Shown piece by piece: positions 24,517 to 32,815 of a DNA stretch of 37,311 nucleotides (the first letter of the stretch is position 1; each line of letters opens with the position of its first letter). A model generated the notes under the pieces. The model was not told where the DNA came from and did not search any database. It saw only the letters and a program-made list of their open reading frames with translations. The position numbers and the translations under genes were made by a program. Origin of the DNA: JAUVXY01 sp964392345. GTDB lineage: Bacteria; Actinomycetota; Humimicrobiia; Humimicrobiales; Humimicrobiaceae. Where the stretch lies: NCBI GenBank assembly GCA_964392345.1, contig CAYMPQ010000010.1:1-37311 (forward strand). Reading direction: 5' to 3'.

Positions 24517-25170
24517 ATGGATAAGGAGAAAAATAAAAAGAAAGCAAAAAAAGACTTTGAGAATATAAGTGGTGGATCTGGTAATGGAGGCGGCAATGAG
24601 GAATCAGAGAAATTCGCTAAAGCTAAAAAAAAAGCAGGAGAAGGCATATATAAAAAAGAACTGGAAAAAGAACTCGAAACCGGAGAGCTATTAGAAGAGG
24701 TAGAACTTTTAAGAAAAGAATTAGATGAATATAAAAAGATTGAAGATGAGTATATAGACAGGATTAAAAGACTGCATGCAGATTATGACAATTACAGGAA
24801 GAGAACTCTCAAGGAACAGGTTGAACATATTAGAAGGGCAAATAAAGATTTGATAGAAAAGTTGCTTCCAGTGATTGATAGCTTTGAAAAAGCTTTAGAA
24901 GTTGGAAAAGGCTTAAAAGGTGGGAAAGACGAATTCTTTATAGGCGTGAACATGATTTATAAAAAACTAATGGACATATTAAAAAATGAAAATGTTAAAG
25001 TTGTAGATCCAAAGGGAGAAGAATTTGATCCGCAGTTATGCGAAGCTGCAGCAACTGAAGATTCAGAGGAAGTTGGCGAAGGGATCATACTTGAGGTACT
25101 CAGAAAAGGTTACATGATAGATGATTTTTTGATAAGGCCTGCAGTAGTTAAAGTATGCAAAAAAAGTTAA
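24517..25170 (+). CDS. grpE: Nucleotide exchange factor GrpE
   Basis: The product has 217 residues. The N-terminal ~70 residues are charged and low-complexity (KKKAKKDFENISGGSGNGGG). Then comes the long coiled coil (ELLRKELDEYKKIEDEYIDR-like) with HADYDNYRKRTLKEQ, followed by LLPVIDSFEKALEVG and the C-terminal beta domain: VVDPKGEEFDPQLCEAAATE, VLRKGYMIDDFLIRPAVVKV. GrpE releases ADP from DnaK. AAGGGG precedes the ATG. dnaK and dnaJ are not adjacent, which is unusual; no CIRCE repeat is visible in the 95 bases upstream. The call is firm. Confidence 0.93.
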   Translation: MDKEKNKKKAKKDFENISGGSGNGGGNEESEKFAKAKKKAGEGIYKKELEKELETGELLEEVELLRKELDEYKKIEDEYIDRIKRLHADYDNYRKRTLKEQVEHIRRANKDLIEKLLPVIDSFEKALEVGKGLKGGKDEFFIGVNMIYKKLMDILKNENVKVVDPKGEEFDPQLCEAAATEDSEEVGEGIILEVLRKGYMIDDFLIRPAVVKVCKKS

Positions 25171-25418
25171 GGAGGCAAAACTTTGAGTATAAAAAAGGTT
25201 GTCTTTTGAAGTAGCATACTGTTCCCCTCCTCTCTTTATAATTGTTACCATAGTGTTTTTGGTTAATTTATTTTAAAGAAAATATCAAAGGTGCCGAAGG
25301 TTTTTTAAGTTAAAGATCAGTTCAACCATCTTAAAAGCTGCTGCATACACCTCAACTGGGAAAAAACAGATAGAAAGATTTTGCACAAATTGCAATAGCA
25401 GAACGGAGTAAAAAAAGA
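25171..25418. other. Gap after grpE with an 8-codon frame behind a perfect ribosome binding site
   Basis: AAGGAGG overlaps the grpE stop and is followed by TTG at 25184, which opens only MSIKKVVF before TGA. This looks like the start of a lost gene or a tiny leader. The other ~210 bases have no frame or hairpin that I can support. Confidence 0.35.
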
Positions 25419-26330
25419 TTGTACAAAATAACAAAAAAGCAAAACTTAATTAAGGGCATAGACAGATACTACGTAGAGGCCCCACTTGTAGCAAAGAAAG
25501 CTAGGGCAGGACAGTTTGCAATAATAAGGATTAATGAAGAAGGTGAAAGAATCCCGCTTACCATAGCAGGCTGTGACAGAAAAGAGGGCACTATAAGTTT
25601 AGTATCTATGAGGGTAGGAAAAACTACCGCTGTGCTGTCAGAGCTAAAAAAAGGTGACAGCATACTTGACCTGGTGGGTCCTTTGGGGAATCCTTCAGAA
25701 ATTGAAAATTTTGGAAAGGTTGTTTGTGTCGGCGGAGGAGTGGGAGTTGCCCCCATTCTGCCTATAACGGAAGAGTTAAAAAAGGCAGGCTGTTATACAA
25801 TCTCCATAATTGGTGCCAAAAGCAGGGACATGCTTATTTTGAAAGATGAAATGAAGGCAGCAAGTGATGAACTATATGTGTGCACAGATGATGGTTCTGA
25901 AGGGTTTCATGGTTTTGTGTCAGGACTGCTGGATCAGTATCTAAGAGAAAATATCCTAAAGGGGGCATCAAAGAATAGCAGGAGTAATATAACCAGTATT
26001 TCCCGGGTTATTGCTATAGGGCCGGCCCTCATGATGGCTGCAGTGGCTAAGGTGACAAAGACTTGTAATCTGAAAACTATAGTGTCTTTAAATTCTATAA
26101 TGGTGGATGGTACTGGAATGTGCGGGGCATGCAGGGTTGAAGTAGATGGAAAAACAAAGTTTGCGTGTGTTGATGGCCCGGAGTTTGATGGTCATAAGGT
26201 TGACTTTGATTTGCTGCTTGCAAGGCAGAATATGTACCGCAGTGAGGAAAAAAAGTCTTTGAATTTATATAAAGAAAAATGCAAGTGCATGACAGATAAA
26301 AAGGATATCAGTAAGCAGGGAGGATATTAA
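25419..26330 (+). CDS. NfnA/SudB-like FAD/NAD(P)-binding subunit with [2Fe-2S] cluster
   Basis: The product has 303 residues. A ferredoxin-reductase fold: FAD-binding ERIPLTIAG (~43-50), pyrophosphate loop VVCVGGGVGVAPILPITEEL (~101-120), and the C-terminal cluster-binding region GTGMCGACRVEVDGKTKFAC (Cys235, Cys238, Cys250) followed by VDGPEFDGH. This matches the small subunit of NADH-dependent ferredoxin:NADP oxidoreductase (NfnA) and of sulfide dehydrogenase (SudB), which share ancestry. It starts with TTG at 25419 after CGGAG. The large-subunit gene follows nine bases later. It would pass electrons between NAD(H), its FAD and the partner; whether the complex bifurcates electrons cannot be read from sequence alone. 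Confidence 0.85.
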   Translation: MYKITKKQNLIKGIDRYYVEAPLVAKKARAGQFAIIRINEEGERIPLTIAGCDRKEGTISLVSMRVGKTTAVLSELKKGDSILDLVGPLGNPSEIENFGKVVCVGGGVGVAPILPITEELKKAGCYTISIIGAKSRDMLILKDEMKAASDELYVCTDDGSEGFHGFVSGLLDQYLRENILKGASKNSRSNITSISRVIAIGPALMMAAVAKVTKTCNLKTIVSLNSIMVDGTGMCGACRVEVDGKTKFACVDGPEFDGHKVDFDLLLARQNMYRSEEKKSLNLYKEKCKCMTDKKDISKQGGY

Positions 26331-26339
26331 CTGTATAAA

Positions 26340-27806
26340 ATGGTGGATAAAAAAAGTAATAAAAAATCTGCAAAGATTAAAACTCTAAAAACTAAAATGC
26401 CTGAGCAGGCTCCAGAAAAGAGAATAAAGAATTTTAAAGAAGTAGCTTTAGGTTACAGTGAAGAGGATGCTGTCAGAGAAAGTCTAAGGTGCCTGCAATG
26501 CAAAAATCCCCGATGTATAGAGGGGTGTCCTGTAGATATAGATATAAAAAGCTTTATAGATTTAATCAGCAAAAGGCAGTTTGATAAAGCCCTGGAAAAG
26601 ATAAGAGAAAAAAATTCGCTGCCTGCTATTTGTGGCAGAGTCTGCCCGCAAGAAGATCAGTGTGAAAAGGTGTGTATTGTTGGTATAAAAAATGACCCGG
26701 TTGCTATCGGGAGACTGGAAAGGTTTGTAGCTGACAGGGGACTATGTGGTGAAGAAAAAAAGAGTGACAAGCCGGGGCACCTATGTGCTGGTGATAGCGG
26801 AGATTTGAAACATGAAAGCAAACTTTCAGGGGCTAAAATAGCAGTGATAGGTTCAGGGCCGGCAGGTCTAACATGTGCCAGTGAACTTGCAAAGATGGGA
26901 TATAAAGTAACTATTTTTGAGGCCTTGCATAAGCCAGGCGGAGTACTTGTATATGGAATTCCTGAATTTAGACTGCCAAAAAAAATATTATTTGATGAAG
27001 TAAAATTTGTAGAAAACATGGGAGTAGAAATAGAATTAAATACAGTTGTTGGAAAAATTTTTACAATTGATGACTTGTTAAACAACGGCTACAAGAGTAT
27101 TTTTATCTCTACTGGAGCAGGCTTGCCATATTTTATGGATATCCCGGGAGAGAATTTAAATTATGTATATTCTGCTAACGAGTATCTTACCCGCTCAAAT
27201 TTGATGAAGGCATATCTATTTCCAGAGTTTGATACCCCAATAGCGAATGTTAATAAAATAGCAGTTGTTGGCGGAGGAAACGTGGCGATGGATTCAGCAC
27301 GAACCGCCAAAAGGCTTGGTGCAGAGCATGTGTACCTCATATACAGGAGAAGTGAGGTAGAGATGCCTGCAAGAAATGAGGAAATAGAGCATGCTAAAGA
27401 AGAGGGGATTGAATTTTTGCTTCTCACCAATCCTGTAGAGATTATAGGAAAAAATGGGTGGGTTGATAAAATAAGATGCATCAGGATGCAGCTTGGTGAG
27501 CCTGATGAATCTGGCAGAAGAAGGCCCAATCCTATTTTAGGGTCAGAGTATGATATAGATGTAGAAGCAGTTGTCATGGCTATAGGACAGGGCCCAAACC
27601 CCCTCCTGGCCTCATCTGTCAGTGATTTAAAATTAACAAAGAGGGGAAATATAGAAGCAGATCCTGAGACTGGCAAAACCAGCAAAAGAGGAGTATTTGC
27701 TGGAGGAGACATAGTGACTGGTGCGGCAACTGTTATACTGGCTATGGGAGCAGGCAAAAAATCTGCAATGGCAATTGATGATTACATAAAGACTGGTAAG
27801 TGGTGA
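26340..27806 (+). CDS. NfnB/SudA/GltD-like flavoprotein with [4Fe-4S] clusters
   Basis: The product has 488 residues. The N-terminal iron-sulfur region has CLQCKNPRCIEGCPVDIDIK (~56-75) and AICGRVCPQEDQCEKVCIVG (~97-116). The FAD domain has IAVIGSGPAGLTCASELAKM (~166-185) and FEALHKPGGVLVYGIPEFRLP. The NADPH domain has IAVVGGGNVAMDSARTAKRLG, then YLIYRRSEVEMPAR. A glutamate synthase small subunit (GltD) has the same domains, but pairing with an NfnA-like gene and no gltB nearby points to NfnB/SudA. In known NfnAB the complex couples ferredoxin, NADH and NADPH in anaerobes. GGGAGG lies 14 bases before the ATG, rather far. Confidence 0.87.
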   Translation: MVDKKSNKKSAKIKTLKTKMPEQAPEKRIKNFKEVALGYSEEDAVRESLRCLQCKNPRCIEGCPVDIDIKSFIDLISKRQFDKALEKIREKNSLPAICGRVCPQEDQCEKVCIVGIKNDPVAIGRLERFVADRGLCGEEKKSDKPGHLCAGDSGDLKHESKLSGAKIAVIGSGPAGLTCASELAKMGYKVTIFEALHKPGGVLVYGIPEFRLPKKILFDEVKFVENMGVEIELNTVVGKIFTIDDLLNNGYKSIFISTGAGLPYFMDIPGENLNYVYSANEYLTRSNLMKAYLFPEFDTPIANVNKIAVVGGGNVAMDSARTAKRLGAEHVYLIYRRSEVEMPARNEEIEHAKEEGIEFLLLTNPVEIIGKNGWVDKIRCIRMQLGEPDESGRRRPNPILGSEYDIDVEAVVMAIGQGPNPLLASSVSDLKLTKRGNIEADPETGKTSKRGVFAGGDIVTGAATVILAMGAGKKSAMAIDDYIKTGKW

Positions 27807-27894
27807 CAATTAGTGATAAGCCTTAAAATTATGTATAATCCAATATAGTGAAATGAGTTTAAATAAATTTCAGTAAAAAATTTTGGGGGATGAA

Positions 27895-28818
27895 ATGGGA
27901 AAAAAATTATTTAAATTATTGTTAATTACTACTGCAGGGATTTTTCTTTGTGGAATAATTTTGTCAGGTTGTTCTGCTTTTAAGGAAGATTCTGAGTTTG
28001 GCGTGGAAGAAAGTTACGAGGCTGCTTCAGAGAAGGCGGTTTCATTGGAGTCTGAATATGTAGAATTTGAAGAAATGGCTGTAAGCGAAGAAGCAGCAGA
28101 GGAGCCCGGTTACAACAGTGATCTGCCATCAGGTTTGGATAGGAAAATAATTAAGAGTGCTTACATTGAGTTAGAAATTGAAAGCGGTAAGTTTGAAAGC
28201 AGCTTATTTAAAATTTCAAACTTGGCTGAACAAAATGGCGGTTTTGTAAGCAATACACAAAGTTATTCAGATTCAGAGGGAAATCTGACAAGCGGCAGGA
28301 TAAATATAAGGATACCTTGCGACAATTTTGACTTTGTAGTAGACAAAGTAAGGGCAATAGGCACTGTTGAAAGTATTAGTATGTCCGGACAGGATGTTAC
28401 ACAGGAGTATGTTGACCTGGAAAGCAGGCTGAGAAATCTGAATGCTCAGGAAAAGGTTCTCTTAGATTTGATGAGTCAATCAAAAACTGTTGCAGACAGC
28501 ATAGAAGTGCAGAGAGAACTAAGTTATGTTCAGGGTGAAATTGAAGTAATCAAAGGAAGAATGAATTATCTGGACACTATGATTTCTTTTTCAACCATTG
28601 ATGTATATCTCCATGAACCAGAGCCAATAAGAACAACTCCTGGCTGGGGATTCCTTGATGCCTTAAAGAGAGGGCTCCGGGGAGCAGTGAAAGTACTTAA
28701 TGGGACTATTGTCTTCTTAATTGTTATGAGTCCGGTACTGGTACTAATAGCTATAATTTTAATTATAGTATGGCTTATAATTAGAGCAAGAAAAAGAAGA
28801 AGAACAAAAAAGGAATGA
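27895..28818 (+). CDS. DUF4349 lipoprotein with coiled coil and C-terminal membrane helix
   Basis: I choose the ATG at 27895 (307 residues), just behind GGGGGA, over a TTG four codons upstream. The signal peptide KLFKLLLITTAGIFLCGIIL ends in lipobox LSGC. The domain has KIIKSAYIELEIESGKFESS, GGFVSNTQSYSDSEGNLTSG, GRINIRIPCDNFDFVVDKVR, then a coiled coil YVDLESRLRNLNAQEKVLLD with IEVQRELSYVQGEIEVIKGR, DTMISFSTIDVYL, and a C-terminal membrane segment VFLIVMSPVLVLIAIILIIV followed by an RARKRRRTKK tail. This is the standard layout of DUF4349 proteins. It sits in the membrane with the domain outside. Function unknown. Confidence 0.85.
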   Translation: MGKKLFKLLLITTAGIFLCGIILSGCSAFKEDSEFGVEESYEAASEKAVSLESEYVEFEEMAVSEEAAEEPGYNSDLPSGLDRKIIKSAYIELEIESGKFESSLFKISNLAEQNGGFVSNTQSYSDSEGNLTSGRINIRIPCDNFDFVVDKVRAIGTVESISMSGQDVTQEYVDLESRLRNLNAQEKVLLDLMSQSKTVADSIEVQRELSYVQGEIEVIKGRMNYLDTMISFSTIDVYLHEPEPIRTTPGWGFLDALKRGLRGAVKVLNGTIVFLIVMSPVLVLIAIILIIVWLIIRARKRRRTKKE

Positions 28819-28825
28819 GGGCAGT

Positions 28826-28969
28826 ATGAATAATTCTAATATTTTTGGCCATTTATGTATGACGTTTGGCCTGGGCGTATTATGCGGGATCCTTTTTTGC
28901 TTTATCAACCCCTGTTATCTTTATTATTTCCGCATGCTAAAATATTTAAGGTTTATTCCTGGGTATTAA
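28826..28969 (+). CDS. Candidate 47-residue membrane peptide downstream of the DUF4349 gene
   Basis: An ATG at 28826, eight bases after the DUF4349 stop, follows GAGGGCAG and opens 47 codons ending with TAA at 28967-28969. The product starts MNNSNIFGHLCMTFGLGVLC and continues through GILFCFINPCYLYYFRMLKY to an RFIPGY end. Most of residues 8-35 form one hydrophobic helix with four cysteines, followed by a basic tail (inside-positive). Its last 17 bases overlap the end of the convergent DrrB-like gene. Spacing and ribosome binding site favour translation together with the DUF4349 protein, but no relative is known to me. Confidence 0.45.
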   Translation: MNNSNIFGHLCMTFGLGVLCGILFCFINPCYLYYFRMLKYLRFIPGY

Positions 28970-29723
28970 ACAGTAGTATTGCTACTGCACTTGCTACCAT
29001 TGTCATTGCTATCAACACAAAAACATCTATATGCAGGGGATATAGCTGGACAGCAGCATCTCTTAGAAGTACGAATCTCATTGCATCAACTCCATAAGAA
29101 AGAGGATTTATTTTTGAGATATAAGCCATCCATTTTGGAACATTGGCCAGCGGAAATAGTGCTCCTGACAAAAAAAACATTGGCATCAACATAAAGTTGG
29201 TTATCACTTGAAAACTTTGCATTGTTTTTAGTTTAGAAGCAAGAACAATTCCTAAAGAAGAAATACACGCAGCAGTGAGGAACATAATAGGGATTAATTT
29301 TAATACTGAACTAAATGTAATTGGAATTTTTAGAAATGGCGCAAATATTAATATTATACTGCCCTGAGTCATTGCTATTGTTGAGCCTCCTAAAATTTTT
29401 CCTATCACTATGGATGTTCTGGATATAGGAGAAACTAAAATTTCTTTTAAAAATCCAAACTCCCTGTCCCATATTATGGATACCGCACTAAAAAAGGATG
29501 TAAAAAGAACTGTCATGCCTATTATTCCTGGAAACATAAAAGGTAGGAAGCCTCTGTCTCCATTGCCCCCTCCGAACATTTTAAAAGAACTTGCAACCCC
29601 AGTTCCAAGAATAAATAAAAATATTGCAGGCTGGGCCATAGAACCAATAATTCTTGGTCTATCCCTGAAAAACCTTTTTATGTCTCTTAGCCAGATGACA
29701 TACACCCCTGTTAATTCCTTCAT
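28953..29723 (-). CDS. ABC-2 type permease (DrrB-like)
   Basis: The product has 256 residues with six hydrophobic segments. The N-terminus VYVIWLRDIKRFFRDRPRII and QPAIFLFILGTGVAS, and the C-terminal NFMLMPMFFLSGALFPLANV with WMAYISKINPLSYGVDAMR, are hallmarks of ABC-2 (DrrB/NodJ) exporters. It is the membrane partner of the ATPase encoded two bases upstream. Last gene of the PadR-led efflux operon; probable role in export of a drug or lipid-like compound. Confidence 0.9.
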   Translation of the reverse strand: MKELTGVYVIWLRDIKRFFRDRPRIIGSMAQPAIFLFILGTGVASSFKMFGGGNGDRGFLPFMFPGIIGMTVLFTSFFSAVSIIWDREFGFLKEILVSPISRTSIVIGKILGGSTIAMTQGSIILIFAPFLKIPITFSSVLKLIPIMFLTAACISSLGIVLASKLKTMQSFQVITNFMLMPMFFLSGALFPLANVPKWMAYISKINPLSYGVDAMRFVLLRDAAVQLYPLHIDVFVLIAMTMVASAVAILLFNTQE

Positions 29724-29725
29724 GG

Positions 29726-30709
29726 TTACATTCTTCCCCTCATCCTTAATTTAAAAGCATCGTTGCTATTGATAGTCTCCTCTCTAATCTCCCTGCCTGT
29801 CAAGCCCAGGAAAACATCATTTAAGGTTGGCTTTCTGGCACTTATGGACAGGATCTTAACCGGGCTGTTTTTGATAAATTTGGGGATAAAGCTAGCACTA
29901 TTTTTAACTTCAAATTTAATCTCATCATCTTTTTCATCCTCAATTTTCTTGTTGATTAGTTCTTCTATGTATCTTTTTAGTTTAGAGTTGTCCTCTGAGG
30001 AAATAGTTATTATATCTCCACCAATAATCTTTTTTAAATTATCAGGAGTATCAAGGGCAATGATTTTACCCTTATCGATTATAGCTATTCTGTCACAAAT
30101 TTCAGTTTCTTCCATGTAATGTGTTGTAAGAAAAACTGTAATGGTCTGGCTTTTTTTCAGCTTTATTATATAATCCCATATTTTATTGCGAGTTTGGGGG
30201 TCCAGCCCTAAAGTTGGTTCATCTAGAAATAGTACTTTTGGGTAATGTATAAGCCCGCGGGCTATTTCCAGTCTTCTTTTCATTCCGCCCGAAAATGTCA
30301 TTACAAGATCATTTTTCCTCTTGGAGAGATCTACCATATCCAGAACTTCATTGCACCTCTTCTTTATTAATTTTTTATGTACATTATATAAAAGTGCATG
30401 GAAATTTAAATTTTCTAATGCTGTTAACCTGTTATCAAGGCTTGGATCCTGGAATACCAGTCCGATACAATTTCTTATTTTATTTTTATCCCTGGATACA
30501 TCATTTCCGCATAATGTTACATTGCCTGAAGTCTTGGCCAGCAAAGTACATATTATATTTATAGTTGTAGTTTTGCCTGCACCATTTGGCCCTAAAAAAC
30601 CAAATATCTCTCCTGCTTTTACTGAAAATGAGATATTGTCTACTGCTTTTACTTTGTTAAATTTTTTAACTAAATTTTTAACTTCTATTGTGTTATTACT
30701 TACAAGCAT
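29726..30709 (-). CDS. ABC exporter ATP-binding protein (DrrA-like)
   Basis: The likely start is the ATG at 30709 (327 residues), preceded by AAGAGGACCAGG; an ATG twelve codons upstream would overlap the previous gene. It has Walker A GPNGAGKTT, Q-loop LVFQDPSLD, signature TFSGGMKRRLEIARGL, Walker B VLFLDEPTLGLDP and the switch histidine TTHYMEE. The ~90-residue C-terminal extension (ISSEDNSKLKRYIEELINKK, then SARKPTLNDVFLGLTGRE) is typical of DrrA/CcmA-type ATPases. It energises the DrrB-like permease. Confidence 0.92.
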   Translation of the reverse strand: MLVSNNTIEVKNLVKKFNKVKAVDNISFSVKAGEIFGFLGPNGAGKTTTINIICTLLAKTSGNVTLCGNDVSRDKNKIRNCIGLVFQDPSLDNRLTALENLNFHALLYNVHKKLIKKRCNEVLDMVDLSKRKNDLVMTFSGGMKRRLEIARGLIHYPKVLFLDEPTLGLDPQTRNKIWDYIIKLKKSQTITVFLTTHYMEETEICDRIAIIDKGKIIALDTPDNLKKIIGGDIITISSEDNSKLKRYIEELINKKIEDEKDDEIKFEVKNSASFIPKFIKNSPVKILSISARKPTLNDVFLGLTGREIREETINSNDAFKLRMRGRM

Positions 30710-30722
30710 CCTGGTCCTCTTC

Positions 30723-31952
30723 TTACTCGTATCGCAGTGCATCAATCGGGTTTAATCTTGCTGCTCTCATGGCAGGGAAGATCCCAAAAAATAATCCAAT
30801 CATTGTTGAAAAAGTAAAGGCAAGGATTATTGGAAAAATAGTGATACTGGTGCTTAGGATGGTGAACTTATCCAACATTATGGATATAAAAATTGCAAAT
30901 ACGGCTCCTGCTATACCGCCGGTAACGCTTAAAACAATGCTTTCGGTAAGGAATTGAATTAGTATATCTTTGTTTTTGGCCCCTACTGCTTTTCGAATAC
31001 CAATTTCTCTGGTCCTTTCCGTAACAGACACAAGCATTATGTTCATAATACCAATACCGCCTACCAGCAATGAAATACCGGCAATACTGCTTATAGTGAT
31101 TGTAAAAATACTAGTTATTGTACTAACCATGTCAAGCATTTGAGTCTGACTTTGTATTGTAAAGTCATTGCTGTCTCCTGGTTTAATATTGTGCTGTCTT
31201 CTGAGTACCTTTTCTATTTCTTCCGAAGCTTTGCCGGTACTTTCTTCATCTATACTTTTAGCCATTATCATATTAATATAATCCAGGCCATAAAGCTTGT
31301 TTTGTGCGGTAGTAATGGGGACTGAAACCATCTTGTCCTGGTCTGCTCCAAACTGGGTTGCACCCATAGGTTTATTGATGCCTATAACTGTAAAATTTTT
31401 TCCATCTATCTTTATTATTTTCCCTATTGGATCTTTTTTGCCAAATAGTTTTTCCACAACTGTTTGCCCTATAACTGCAACATTGGAAGAATTTGCTACA
31501 TCGCTTGCGTTATAAAATCTACCCTTGTCTATTTCAAAATTATATACTTCCTCGGCAGCTTCTGAGGATGCATATATGCTAACTTGCGTATTTTTATCTA
31601 AGTAAGATACAACAGAAGAGCTGACTACTACAGGTGCAGCCCTGTCTATTAGAGAGGATTCCTTTTCTATGGCTTTTGCATCCTCAATTTTTAATTGATC
31701 CCTAATTCTTGTTCCAAGAACAGCTCCAATGTCTTCCTCTTCACTTCTCTCTCCCGGTGTTACAATAATGAGATTAGAGCCTATACCCTGTATGCTTTGC
31801 ATAACTGATTGCTGAGCGCCAGCACCAACAGACATTATAGCAACCACTGCTCCAACTCCTATGATTATACCCAGCATGGTAAGAAAAGATCTCAGTTTAT
31901 TTAAGGAAAGTGACTGAAAAGCAATTTTTATATTTTCAAGCATTCTTCTCAT
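30723..31952 (-). CDS. MacB-like FtsX-domain ABC permease
   Basis: The product has 409 residues. First membrane helix at FLTMLGIIIGVGAVVAIMSV with the family-typical GAGAQQSVMQSIQGIGSN, a large extracytoplasmic MacB_PCD domain (~50-270), then three helices with LLVGGIGIMNIMLVSVTERT, REIGIRKAVGAK and FFGIFPAMRAARLNPIDALR. This permease class works mechanically, without transporting through the membrane interior, and pushes substrates delivered from outside. The ATPase gene upstream overlaps by four bases (ATGA). Confidence 0.93.
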   Translation of the reverse strand: MRRMLENIKIAFQSLSLNKLRSFLTMLGIIIGVGAVVAIMSVGAGAQQSVMQSIQGIGSNLIIVTPGERSEEEDIGAVLGTRIRDQLKIEDAKAIEKESSLIDRAAPVVVSSSVVSYLDKNTQVSIYASSEAAEEVYNFEIDKGRFYNASDVANSSNVAVIGQTVVEKLFGKKDPIGKIIKIDGKNFTVIGINKPMGATQFGADQDKMVSVPITTAQNKLYGLDYINMIMAKSIDEESTGKASEEIEKVLRRQHNIKPGDSNDFTIQSQTQMLDMVSTITSIFTITISSIAGISLLVGGIGIMNIMLVSVTERTREIGIRKAVGAKNKDILIQFLTESIVLSVTGGIAGAVFAIFISIMLDKFTILSTSITIFPIILAFTFSTMIGLFFGIFPAMRAARLNPIDALRYE

Positions 31953-32758
31953 AATATCTTACTCTTTTGCAAAGAATTCATTTTGTCTTCTAATTTTGGC
32001 ATTTGTTTTAAACTCTCTTCAGCATCTGTAGGATTTTCTATTTTTTCCTGGTTAGAGACAATACCATCTCTTAAGTAGATAATCCTCTGAGTATGTTGCG
32101 CTACACTTAATTCATGAGTTACAAGCAGTATGGTTTTCCCTTTTTTATTTAATTTCTGGAAAATAGCCATAATCTCTTCCCCTGTGACAGAATCTAAATT
32201 TCCCGTAGGTTCATCTGCCAGTATGATAGTCGGATCATTGACAAGGGATCTTGCTATGGCAACTCTTTGTCTTTCTCCACCTGAAAGTTCACTGGGCCTG
32301 TGTTTTTCCCAGCCCGTAAGTCCGACAGATTTAATGGCAGCACGTATATTTTTGTCTTTATTTCTAATTTTATCTTTAGAATATATAAGAGGTAGCTCTA
32401 TATTATGAACTGCATTAGCTCTTGCAAGAAGGTTAAAGGTTTGAAACACGAAGCCCACTTTTTTATTTCTGATATCTGCAAGCTGATTATCATTTAATTT
32501 GCTTACATCAATATTTTCTAAAAAATAATCTCCAGAGGTAGGGATATCAAGACATCCTATAATATTCATAAGGGTGGATTTGCCAGAGCCGGATGGACCC
32601 ATTATAGAAACAAATTCTCCTTCGCTTATCTTAAGATTTATGCCTCGCAAAGCTTTTATTTCTATATCTCCGATTTTGTAAGTTTTTGTGATATTTGCAG
32701 TATCTATGATAATGTTTTGTTTTTTTGTGTCTAAACTTTTGTTAAAATTATTATTCAT
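31949..32758 (-). CDS. MacB-like ABC ATP-binding protein (LolD family)
   Basis: The product has 269 residues. Walker A GPSGSGKST, Q-loop VFQTFNLLARANAVHNIELP, signature LSGGERQRVAIARSL, Walker B IILADEPTGNLD and switch VTHELSVAQ. It opens with INLKISEGEFVSIMGPSGSG, typical of the MacB/LolD group. The C-terminal ~35 residues are an extra polar tail. No good ribosome binding site precedes the ATG at 32758, 57 bases after the adaptor gene. Partner of the adjacent FtsX-type permease. Confidence 0.92.
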   Translation of the reverse strand: MNNNFNKSLDTKKQNIIIDTANITKTYKIGDIEIKALRGINLKISEGEFVSIMGPSGSGKSTLMNIIGCLDIPTSGDYFLENIDVSKLNDNQLADIRNKKVGFVFQTFNLLARANAVHNIELPLIYSKDKIRNKDKNIRAAIKSVGLTGWEKHRPSELSGGERQRVAIARSLVNDPTIILADEPTGNLDSVTGEEIMAIFQKLNKKGKTILLVTHELSVAQHTQRIIYLRDGIVSNQEKIENPTDAEESLKQMPKLEDKMNSLQKSKIL

Positions 32759-32815
32759 AATTTTGATTAAATGTTTGAAGCAGTTAACATTTTAACTTCT
32801 GTATAGTAAATCTTA

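Noticed and set aside
27161..27757. 198-codon minus-strand open frame
   Set aside because: It lies entirely opposite the NfnB-like gene, has no ribosome binding site and its low-complexity Ser/Pro/Ile content is typical of antisense shadow frames.
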